This document shows, piece by piece, positions 55,990 through 64,000 of a DNA stretch of 64,000 nt. Position 1 is the first letter of the stretch. The number at the start of each line of letters is the position of its first letter. The translations under genes were made by a program, and so were the position numbers. The stretch comes from Linnemannia schmuckeri (Eukaryota > Mortierellomycota > Mortierellomycetes > Mortierellales > Mortierellaceae). Location: NCBI GenBank assembly GCA_029449235.1, contig JANATG010000002.1:4154001-4218000 (forward strand), given 5' to 3'. Under the pieces are notes generated by a model. That model did no database searches and was not told where the DNA came from. It saw only the letters and a program-made list of their open reading frames with translations.

Positions 55990-58362
55990 ATACGAATAGA
56001 GCCTCGGCTCCTGAGTTATAATAGTCAGGACTGCATGGGTGGCGAAAAGGCTGCCTGTGTTCCTGTACCTGATAATTCTTAATACTGGAAGGGGGTAAAT
56101 CCATTGCAGACGGCTTTAATTGAACGAGGTATTGTAAGCGATAGAGTAGCTTTGTTGTTACGATCCGCTGAGATTAAGCTCATTGTTCTATGTATTTGGT
56201 CATAGGAACAACATCTTTCTTTTCTCTTTCTTTTCTCTTTCTTTTCTCTTTCTTTTCTCTTTCTTTTCATTTTTCTTTTTTGTCTTTTCTTTCACTCTGG
56301 CAGCGTTCCTAAGGAGTTGCCAGGAATCACTAATCTCCTCTCGAGTTCACGATAAGTACGCTATTGTAATCGTGTGAGTAGCCTTGAGCCTACAAGACGT
56401 TGGGATTAAGGCTTTGATGAGAACAGCATCGTTCTTTTTCTTCTTTCTCATTTGTCGTGGAAATCTTTAGGAAACCTCGCCCTTCCCTTGCCAATGAACA
56501 ATGGCATTTCCCAGTGACAAAGTCCAAGAGATTATATACTGTCAGAAGCGGAGCAAGTCTGGGGGGGCCTTTTCAGAGCTGGCACATATGCATCGCACGA
56601 CCTCAAGACTGTCCCAGGTATAGTCTAGCTCTCTATCCATTTCATTTCATTTTACATGACGCTCGGCTGAATGGTTTGAGGCGATGGAGGCTAACTGCTC
56701 ACTCAACTTTACATATGGGTGCCAAATATGACTTCTTAGTAGGCAACCATGTCAACTGGACGTCGTCAACATCGCACTTACGCTCGCTGAGGATGCTTAG
56801 GATCATGCAACAAGTCTTCTACGGCTGAGAAACTGCAGCAGGATCCCTATGGAGATCCCTGTGTCATCATCGTCAACAAGCCTGGGCAGCCGCGTTTGAC
56901 GACAACCACCAGCACCGACCATTGGAAGAACTGGCATCGCATGGGTATGTAACAAGTCGAGACGGAGCTTACTACGCGCACTCCCACGACGCAATAAATT
57001 TTGTACAAAACAAAAAGAAAAGATGGTGTCGAAGATGGATGGTGCACGCTGATGTCTCACGTTTCGGTGGAACAGAGATGAGAGAAAAATGCATTCAGGC
57101 GATTCAGAGGTAAACACCCCCCCCCCCCCCCCCTCGCTCTTCTCTGCTGTTGGTCCATCCTTCCTCCCTCCTCAAGTCAAATTTCCCACATCATGTACTC
57201 AAAGCAATGCAGAGGAAAACTGATACCAACACATATTGCCGTTGTGCCTATTTGGCCTTCGGAAAAAGAAATGCATCCTGCTTCCTTGAAAATGAACGTG
57301 GCAAGACTGGATGGCCGAGTTGTGGTCCAATAAAATGAAAACATTTCTATCCCGAGAGCCCTCTCATGCACAGATCGAATGACAAGGCTGAGCAACCTCT
57401 CAACATTCGGCGCTGACTATCTGCAGACACCACCAATACTTGTTCTTGGCAGGGATGCGCGTCCAATTTAGATTGAGCATGGTGGACACGAAAATGGCCC
57501 CAGCCCAAATGCTGCGCCGGCATAGATTGACTGGGAAAGAGGAGTGGCGCTTGGTGACAGTATCACAGTGGATAGGACAGGTAATCGACTGCTGCCATCC
57601 TTTTCAAGGGAAAATCAGAAGGGGGAAGAACATTTCCCCGGCATTGCCAGCGATTCAGGGGCAGACGGAAAAACGCCCCACCTCTTGGCTGTCAACATAT
57701 CCATTTCATACCACATTAAGCGAGCTCTAAAATCCAGCGAGACAATGAGGAGGGCACTGTACACAGTACTAGCTTCTGCACCCTTCTCCCTTGCCATCAA
57801 AAAGCAAATAGTGTAGAGTCACAATGTGGAATGAAAACAAGAGAGAGATCTTTATTTGGCGATCAGCAGGACATAATGACCCCGTCTGGAGATGTGAATT
57901 TATCCTGTACGGCAGTAGAATGTTGGTGGCGTTTTGACGGCACACTCTTGATGCCAACGGTGCTTGGGGAAAATGATCCTTGATGCAAGCGAACCTTGAA
58001 GCCGCACACACCCCTAAAGGGAGCGCGTCCAGGCGCCAGGGTTCTCCCTTAGAGAGAAAAATATTTCCTTTTCGAGAGATTATACTTGGACGGATGGAGT
58101 GACGAGGCTGAGTCTCTTTGAAATCTTTTCAGATGACAACTCATTACACAGACGGATGGCCCTGATCAGGTTTGAATAGTGAGCGCTGATCAGGTCTAAA
58201 TAGTAGACGCGAGAACTGCTCCATTTTAGCCAAATGCAACAGCAGCATGGAGTGAAAGGAAAAGAGAGGTGGCGCTGGCGACATGGTCACAAGTCGACAT
58301 ATTGTTTGCTCCCAATATATCTATAGGGCCAATGCTGTGTCAGGTTCATGTTCATCTAGAGG
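55990..58362. other. Right-arm region with diverged internal duplication
   Basis: Mirror of about 36,714-39,107, including the C run of 17 at 57,117-57,133 (16 in the left arm) and the two related promoter-like segments. No convincing gene. Confidence 0.5.
56214..56267 (-). repeat. 11-bp microsatellite, 4.9 units (right arm)
   Basis: Mirror of the left-arm microsatellite, two 11-bp units shorter. It accounts for the 22-bp difference in arm register. Confidence 0.95.
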
Positions 58363-58370
58363 TATAAAAA
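58363..58370 (+). promoter_or_regulatory. TATA box of the secreted-protein gene (right)
   Basis: TATAAAAA about 300 bp upstream of ATG 58,666. GT at 58,472 and AG at 58,614-58,615 could delimit an intron in the leader. Confidence 0.6.
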
Positions 58371-58665
58371 GGTGCTTGCTCGCTCGTGTTTTTTTTTTTT
58401 TTCTCTCATCATCACAAACAACAGCGAACAACAGCAAACAACAGCGAACAAGACCAACCCACTAGTCCAAGGTAAACTACACATAATCCAACTGCCACTT
58501 GCCTTTCCCGACACTCCCATACAACTAGCCCAAAGCATCCCCACATCTACGTTTGCATTGTGCCTAACCCTTTCGTTTCTCATATTCTTCCTTGACTACC
58601 CCCCTTGGAAATCAGTACCCACCACCACAACCACAACCACCACCACCACCACCAAGACAACAAAA

Positions 58666-58926
58666 ATGGCCTTCAAGATCACTACCCTCCTCGCCCTCGC
58701 TACCGCCACCCTCCTGGTCGCCGTGAGCTCCCACGAGAACCAAGTCGCGGCCGACACGTTCCCTCAGTGGTGCATCTGTGGAAACAACCAGCTCACCGGG
58801 ATCGTCTGCAGCCAGAACAAGGGCAACTGGGACGGTGGCTCCTGCGGTCTCGACAACCAGCGAGTTTTCGACGGCTTTGTGAAGGTTTGCAAGAACTACA
58901 ACCAGGAGCTGAAGTGCTGGCACTAA
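58666..58926 (+). CDS. Small secreted cysteine-rich protein (right-arm copy)
   Basis: 86 residues, same as the left-arm gene at 36,409-36,149: signal peptide, then six Cys including WCICGNN and terminal LKCWH. Promoter and leader are also duplicated, with one base less in the T run of the leader (14 versus 15). Both copies are intact, so gene dosage is doubled if both are transcribed. It lies 770 bp from the tandem pair of another secreted family just outside the arm. Confidence 0.8.
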   Translation: MAFKITTLLALATATLLVAVSSHENQVAADTFPQWCICGNNQLTGIVCSQNKGNWDGGSCGLDNQRVFDGFVKVCKNYNQELKCWH

Positions 58927-59691
58927 ATGCGGATGGAAAAGGAAATGAGAGCTGGATTGGATAGGTGGATGGACGTGAAAGCGTAGAGTGATAACGTGAC
59001 AGTCCGTTCCCTCCTCCAGATGTTAGTTTGTTCACCTTGACTAGCTAGTGCCCTCGTCTCATGCACCAATGCTCTTGTTTTCAATACATGTTTGAACCGC
59101 ATTCAATGACTGTACAGATGTTCTGGGGTTTGTAGTAGTGTGGAAATCCTTTTTTCGCGCAATTCAAATACAAGAATTCTTGCTCATGATCTATTCTTAA
59201 ACTACAGCAACTACAGTGCAGAATGCTCATGAACATGATGATTTTGTGCAATGAATGCCATGAGTATGGTTTCTTGTTGGAGGTGGGCGCCATGTGTATG
59301 GTTTCTTGTTGGGAATGAGTGCTATGACTATGCTCCTTGTAAGCGAGGGGTGCTATGACAATTCTATATGGAACTGAGATCGCCAGATATGCCTGCTATT
59401 GGCAGCATGGTTAGCAACAGGTAATTTAACAAGCAGTTGCTCCATAGAGACTGAAGGGAGAGGAGGGAGATGGTGATGGCGATGCCAAGATGAAGTAGAA
59501 GGGGAAAATAGCAAGTCCTTCAAATCAACTCGATATCGGAAAAGGTAGTAATCATCGCGTTCTCCTATGAGACTTGACCCTCTAAACAGAATATCGCGAT
59601 AGGTAAAAATGGTCGCATGGGCGCCTTCATTGGCTTTTAGTCCCACCCTCCCCCTACTCCATCGGCACTCATTTTGTTTCCACTTCCAACC
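58927..59691. other. Outer end of the right arm and promoter of the next locus
   Basis: Mirror of the left segment up to about 59,560, where the arm ends. The remaining 130 bp are unique sequence upstream of the secreted-protein pseudogene. No other gene is visible. Confidence 0.5.
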
Positions 59692-60066
59692 ATGTTCAAG
59701 TCGCTCGCCACCACCGCCCTTCTCCTCTCCTCGCTCTGCGCAACAATGATGGCGCAGAATACGCCCTTTCAACTCACAGTCTATAACAACGACCTCTCGA
59801 AGGAACGCTGATGGGGCTTCGTCGAAGGATCGCGTAAGTGCGTCTGTCTTTCCTACACGCAGACCTACAAGATCAAGACCTACACTACCCCGGGCTGGCC
59901 CAGCGACGTCAAACTCTTCATCTCGACCGACTGCACGGGTCCCTACGGCACCATGGATGGCAACGATGTCATCTACGATGTCCACTGGGTCAACTTGGTC
60001 TCGTGGGGCGAGAGCGGTATTCCTTCCAAGATGATGAGTACTTGCCGCAACCACTACGATCGCTAA
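59692..60066 (+). pseudogene. Secreted-protein paralogue with an in-frame TGA
   Basis: A 124-codon frame that begins with a signal peptide (MFKSLATTALLLSSLCATMM) and aligns throughout with the intact paralogue at 60,643-61,026. Shared positions include KCVCLS/LCVCLS, TQTYKI/TQTYRI, DVKLF, STDCTG, YGTM and the VNLVSWG/VNSVSWG block. A TGA at 59,809-59,811 replaces the Trp of the intact copy (SRWFGF versus ER-stop-WGF), a probable TGG-to-TGA change. Everything after it is otherwise undamaged, so the inactivation is recent or the stop is read through. Confidence 0.8.
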
Positions 60067-60479
60067 AAAGTGAGTCTCTCGTTGAACTCTATGTTCACAT
60101 CATCACATCCCAAATAAACCAATCCAATCTTTCTAAGAGCCATCGGTAAGCTACCGAGAGGTGATTATTTTCCCTTGAATTTAATATGTATCTACATGTC
60201 GATTACACGACTTAAACGTAATGCACCCAGCCATGCTCCTGTTTGTAATTCGATTCTTGACGTGTCTGTGAGTGTTTTAGAAACGATATATCAGGAAGCT
60301 CCTGAGATAAAAAAAACAGGTTGGTTGGGTGCCACCAAAAAGGAACAATCCGAGCTTTCTTTCCTCACTGCGCAATCTTCACCATCGTGTCCCTTGGCCG
60401 CGCCGCATGTTGTCGTACGCCGTCCACATCTTTCTTATCGAAAGACTAGCGCAAACTTTCGTAAATTAAGTCCCACACA

Positions 60480-60487
60480 TATAAAAG
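60480..60487 (+). promoter_or_regulatory. TATA box of the intact paralogue
   Basis: TATAAAAG, 156 bp upstream of ATG 60,643, followed by a CT- and CA-rich leader. Confidence 0.6.
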
Positions 60488-60642
60488 AATCCGTTGAATC
60501 TTTGGCACGCCTTTTTTCCTTTGTTCAATCTTTCCGCTCCCCCCTCCTCCTCTGGCACACACTCGGACGCACGGACACGCAACACCCTCCACCTTCTACC
60601 CTCCATCCATCCTCTCGCACATCCTTCTTTCCCGCTGTCACT

Positions 60643-61026
60643 ATGCCCAAGTCATATACCTTCCCCCTTCTATTCATCACCATCCTCCTCCTCCTGGTGG
60701 CGACGACGGTGCAGGCGGACCCATACCAGAGCGTCATTGTCTACAACAACGGTGAAGCCAAGAGCCGCTGGTTTGGCTTTGACGTCCCTAACACACGCCT
60801 TTGCGTCTGTCTCTCCAAAACACAGACCTACAGGATCCAGACCGATAATGCTGGCGATGTCAAGCTCTTTGGCTCTACGGACTGCACGGGCTCCTACGGC
60901 ACCATGGGCAGTACGACCAACATTTATAATGCCCAGTGGGTCAACTCAGTCTCGTGGGGCAAGAAGGGTATCCCATCCCAGGGGCTTGACAAGGGTTGCG
61001 TCAACTGGTACAACTATCGGCCGTGA
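60643..61026 (+). CDS. Small secreted protein, intact paralogue
   Basis: 127 residues from ATG 60,643. The signal peptide is MPKSYTFPLLFITILLLLVA with cleavage after VQA near residue 25. The mature part of about 102 residues has four Cys (two in RLCVCLS, one in STDCTG, one in KGCVNW), a Gly- and aromatic-rich body with likely beta strands (VIVYNNGEAKSRWFGFDV), and ends WYNYRP. The conserved layout with the paralogue at 59,692 shows a real family. I do not recognise it; a small beta-sandwich or crystallin-like fold is a guess only. The two genes are tandem, 577 bp apart, and close to the palindrome edge. Confidence 0.8.
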   Translation: MPKSYTFPLLFITILLLLVATTVQADPYQSVIVYNNGEAKSRWFGFDVPNTRLCVCLSKTQTYRIQTDNAGDVKLFGSTDCTGSYGTMGSTTNIYNAQWVNSVSWGKKGIPSQGLDKGCVNWYNYRP

Positions 61027-61763
61027 GAGATAATTGTCTTCATCTCTTCAATGCATCCATGTATTCGTCTCTCTTTTGTAAACCATCCTTTTGGCACACC
61101 ATTTTTCGATTCATTTTTTTGTCATATATTCTGGTTTTCTTTGAATAAAGCAGTTCATTCTTTTGTAAACCAATCACTAGGCCTGAAAGTATTGGATGGG
61201 ATGAGTGAATGAAAATGCTAAAAACAAAAGACATAGCAATGGTCCTAATGAGCATGTGCCCCCGTTCAAGATCCATGCCATTTTTGTTGTAATGTTTGCA
61301 TGGAAGAGATCATTAAGAAATATTGGCGGCGAATCGCTTCCGACCAAATTCATACTGTTCGGCGCGCTACACACTATCGCCGCCAGTCGTTTTTCGTGAC
61401 TTCAGGTTCTTTTGACCTTTTAAGCCGCTTGCAGAAAAGCGTTGCTCCTCATTTTTTCGCCTTTTTAGTTCTCTGTTGCTATCAACATTTCCTTGACCGT
61501 CCGTATACAAAAAGATTGGCCAGTTTTGCATATCAAAAACACCTTTCATATTCATTCTTCAACAAGCTCATGCAGGAAATCGCGGGACACCCTGATCGGT
61601 TAGCAAAAAACGTTTGGCGTGCAACAAACATCCACGATATTAACCATGTCACTCGTCAATATTAAGTTTGCAAAAAAAAAAAAAAAAAAAAAAATCTTTC
61701 AATGCTATAAAAACCCGTCGCTAGTCCACATCCTTCTACATACGTCTTGTGTGTCATACATGC
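61027..61763. other. Intergenic region with a 24-base poly-A run
   Basis: Between the secreted-protein gene (+) and the end of the F-box/LRR gene (-). A run of 24 A is at 61,672-61,695. A TATAAAA word at 61,706 is not followed by a gene on the plus strand. No gene is seen. Confidence 0.5.
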
Positions 61764-64000
61764 CTAATCATCCAACTCTGCAAGATTCTCCTTAGTACCA
61801 TGGTCATCATCGCCAGAGTCAGAGTCATAGTCGACAAGTTGCTGTGGCTGCTGCTGTTGGTTTATGGTGTCACTGCGACTGCCAGGGTCCGAGAACGAGT
61901 CAGAGTCAGAGTCAGAGTCAAAGCGGCCTTTCTGCTGTCGCCGTTGCTGTCGCTGTTCTCGGCCGATTTTACGACTGCAACCGTAGGTGGTGATGAGCAT
62001 GCTGCTGCTGTTATCACCTTCAATACTACCGCTGCTACTGCTCCTCTGTTCACCTGGTCGGCAGCTCATCTGCTGCCGAGATTTCAACCGCTTCAACGGT
62101 TGATATGAGACCAAGTCGTAGTCCTGAATCGCCTTGAACCACTCTCGGAACGCCAGTGGGTCCGTCGGGGCCTCCCTCGCCAATGCGACCGATGACAACA
62201 GCGAGAGAATCTCATTGACTGCTTGTGGATTCAATGTTGTCGGTGCTGTTGCTCCTGCTGCTACTGCTGTTGTTGTTGTTGTTGCTGTTGTCGTAGTAGT
62301 AGTACTGGTTGTCGGTACTGATATAGCAGCGGTGCTAGAGGTGCTGGATGAGCCGACAACCGTGGTGATGTACACCCAGTAAAACAGATCGCCCATTGCT
62401 CCATCACGAACGCCTCGCCCAGAAACATTGGCTCCCAAAAGCACGGTCGTGGGGGCCGTCTCAAAGTGGAGAGGAGTCGCCACTTTCTCGCTTCGGATCA
62501 TGTTGTTTCGCACATCTGTGTCTGTGTCTTTTGCCCGATACAAGGCTTCATCGTCATCGCCGTTGTCGTGCCCCTCCATGATCATATACAGCCGGCTGAG
62601 TCGTCCTTCCAGTCGAGCACAATGTCGCACATCCATCATCTGGAGTCGCCGACAAGACGTCGTCAACGCCAAGACCTCCCTGTGCGTCACCCAGTCACAA
62701 CCAACCAGCCACACTCGTCCGAGATTGGGACAAGACTGTCCCAGAGCCCCAATCCCATCCATTACAGTCACCTGGACGTTGGTCAGTCCTGTACGGGGGC
62801 CCGGCTGCAAAGTCGACATGTAATCGCCCGTCTCGAGGTACAGTGTATCGTCGACAAGCGCCGTCGAGGCTAGACAGAGCCACTCTAGGTTGAGACAGTG
62901 TCGTGCCATTTGGATCAGTGACGACACCGTGATCGTCATTGGCTTCCGGGCCGAGCTGGCATCCTTCTCAACAACCACCGTGCCTCTGTTCCCGGACCCT
63001 CCTCCCTCCGAGGCCAAGGCATTGCTGGCGGTCAATTCTGAGGCCTCGTCCTGAAAGGTTAGCAAAGGGTCACCCTTGCCCCTGTTGGCTGCCAGTCGTC
63101 TGGTTCGTGCCATGGTGATCGGCGAAGCACCTGCTGATATTGTTGTTGATGATGATGTGGCTGCCGCATGCATTGCTGCTGTTATTGTTGAAGATGTTGT
63201 TGCGGTTGTTGCAGAGTTTGTCTTCGTTGCTGTAATACGTCGAAAAATGTGGTGATTGTTGGTCAGTGGAGATAGCAGGAGACTTGACCAATCCAACAGC
63301 GACAGGGTGTGATTTGACGCCAGAACGTTTCCTGCAGTGCCGAATCCTGATTGTCCCGACTGTCCCAAGTCAGCATAACTGGACTGCTGCAATCTCGGTT
63401 GAAGCCCTGCGCGGACGGCTGCTAATCTTATCGAGTGATTGGGACGTGCAGCGAGACAATCAAGATTGCCTTTATCGCCATCGTCAGACTCGTAATCGTC
63501 TGGTACGTCGTCTCCAAGAATAAAAGTCGCTCCTTGATTCCCTCGTCCAGTCGTGGCGCCGATACCTGTAGTGAAGATCTGATTGATACCGGTAGCCTTG
63601 GGAGGAGCAGCCTTTCCTGGTCGAGAACAGACGCTGCACTCTTTCATGGCAACAGGCGGTCCATAGGGTCGCCCACAGGAGCAAAAACGACTCGCACCAA
63701 TAGCCCTGCGAGAAAGATCAATTCCTCGAACATATTCTCCGAGAGTGTGATCCAGTCTGTCCCGTCTCCGTGTTTGCTGCATCCTTGCTCCAAAATTCGC
63801 CATCTGTTCTGGTGCAAGGAGTATGGGTGGGTGATCCCCGAGGTGTGGTGACAGACATGTTGGTGTAATTATCGGTGGTCGATATCGCCGACTGGAAGGT
63901 CGCCTGAGTTCGTCTTCCTTGTTCTTGCACAGAGTTTGAATAAACATGGCCCAGTGGATCGTGTTGGCGAATTCGGGGTATCGATACAGCTGTCCGGTTG
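61764..64000 (-). CDS. F-box/leucine-rich-repeat protein, 5' end beyond the window
   Basis: The frame is open from the right edge to TAG at 61,764, more than 740 codons. At the edge it reads LYRYPEFANTIHWAMFIQTL, a block typical of the segment after the F-box in fungal Grr1/AMN1-like proteins, so the true start lies beyond 64,000. Leucine-rich repeats of the Cys-containing type follow after a long low-complexity insert: HCLNLEWLCLASTALVDDTL, CPNLGRVWLVGCDWVTHREV and SCRRLQMMDVRHCARLEGRL. A CSCGRP..CSVC cluster near 63,690-63,620 may bind zinc. The C-terminal 150 residues are Ser/Asp-rich with runs of Thr and Gln. Likely role: substrate adaptor of an SCF ubiquitin ligase. Some low-complexity stretches may be introns. 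Confidence 0.65.
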   Translation of the reverse strand, partial: TGQLYRYPEFANTIHWAMFIQTLCKNKEDELRRPSSRRYRPPIITPTCLSPHLGDHPPILLAPEQMANFGARMQQTRRRDRLDHTLGEYVRGIDLSRRAIGASRFCSCGRPYGPPVAMKECSVCSRPGKAAPPKATGINQIFTTGIGATTGRGNQGATFILGDDVPDDYESDDGDKGNLDCLAARPNHSIRLAAVRAGLQPRLQQSSYADLGQSGQSGFGTAGNVLASNHTLSLLDWSSLLLSPLTNNHHIFRRITATKTNSATTATTSSTITAAMHAAATSSSTTISAGASPITMARTRRLAANRGKGDPLLTFQDEASELTASNALASEGGGSGNRGTVVVEKDASSARKPMTITVSSLIQMARHCLNLEWLCLASTALVDDTLYLETGDYMSTLQPGPRTGLTNVQVTVMDGIGALGQSCPNLGRVWLVGCDWVTHREVLALTTSCRRLQMMDVRHCARLEGRLSRLYMIMEGHDNGDDDEALYRAKDTDTDVRNNMIRSEKVATPLHFETAPTTVLLGANVSGRGVRDGAMGDLFYWVYITTVVGSSSTSSTAAISVPTTSTTTTTTATTTTTAVAAGATAPTTLNPQAVNEILSLLSSVALAREAPTDPLAFREWFKAIQDYDLVSYQPLKRLKSRQQMSCRPGEQRSSSSGSIEGDNSSSMLITTYGCSRKIGREQRQQRRQQKGRFDSDSDSDSFSDPGSRSDTINQQQQPQQLVDYDSDSGDDDHGTKENLAELDD

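Larger units (their letters stand above)
51422..59562 (-). repeat. Right arm of the giant inverted duplication
   Basis: Reverse complement of 35,515-43,675. The inner end starts at repeat R copy C'. Just inside it, CAAACCGG here replaces CAAGCCAG of the left arm, so the last few bases differ. The outer end fades out near 59,560, where copy A of the left side has two G-to-A style differences and then unrelated sequence begins. Confidence 0.95.

Overview
The window reads as nuclear DNA of an early-diverging fungus, most likely Mortierellaceae (Mortierella sensu lato). The evidence is short GT-AG introns in most housekeeping genes, fungal versions of PMA1, RCH1, uroporphyrinogen decarboxylase, Tlg2 and Pep12, repeated F-box/leucine-rich-repeat relatives, and many mononucleotide runs of 22-38 bases. 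The lineage is an inference from gene style, not from a search.

Positions 1-33,400 are a conventional gene-rich region. In order: a cationic amino acid permease (+), an ER-type J-domain membrane protein (-), a long gap, an RCH1/SLC10A7-type transporter (+), a plasma-membrane H+-ATPase (-), uroporphyrinogen decarboxylase (-), a two-finger C2H2 regulator (-), two decayed F-box/LRR loci (-), a Tlg2/syntaxin-16 SNARE (-), long-form tRNase Z (+), a Pep12/syntaxin-7 SNARE (+), the cytochrome oxidase assembly factor COA4 (+) and a nucleotide-sugar transporter (-). The two Qa-SNAREs flank tRNase Z, so trans-Golgi and endosomal fusion factors lie within about 8 kb of each other.

Positions 35,190-61,026 are an accessory island dominated by a giant inverted duplication. 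Arms of about 8.1 kb (35,515-43,675 and 51,422-59,562) face each other across a 7.7-kb spacer. They are almost identical; the differences I found are in homopolymers, one microsatellite (6.9 versus 4.9 units of 11 bp) and a few bases at the outer edge. Each arm carries a small secreted cysteine-rich protein gene, a dead piggyBac-type transposon with the same lesions in both copies, a short F-box/LRR gene, and copies of a dispersed noncoding repeat (here called R). Copies of R sit at both the inner and the outer duplication junctions on the left.

The spacer holds a defensin-like peptide gene with a CS-alpha-beta cysteine pattern, a second secreted cysteine-rich protein gene, and fragments of decayed ORFs. 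Just outside the right arm lie two tandem paralogues of another secreted family, one interrupted by an in-frame TGA. The right edge holds most of an F-box/LRR protein that runs off the window. The island therefore combines six secreted-protein loci of four types with transposon debris and a recent-looking palindromic duplication. Exon junctions were placed by eye from GT/AG sites and frame continuity.
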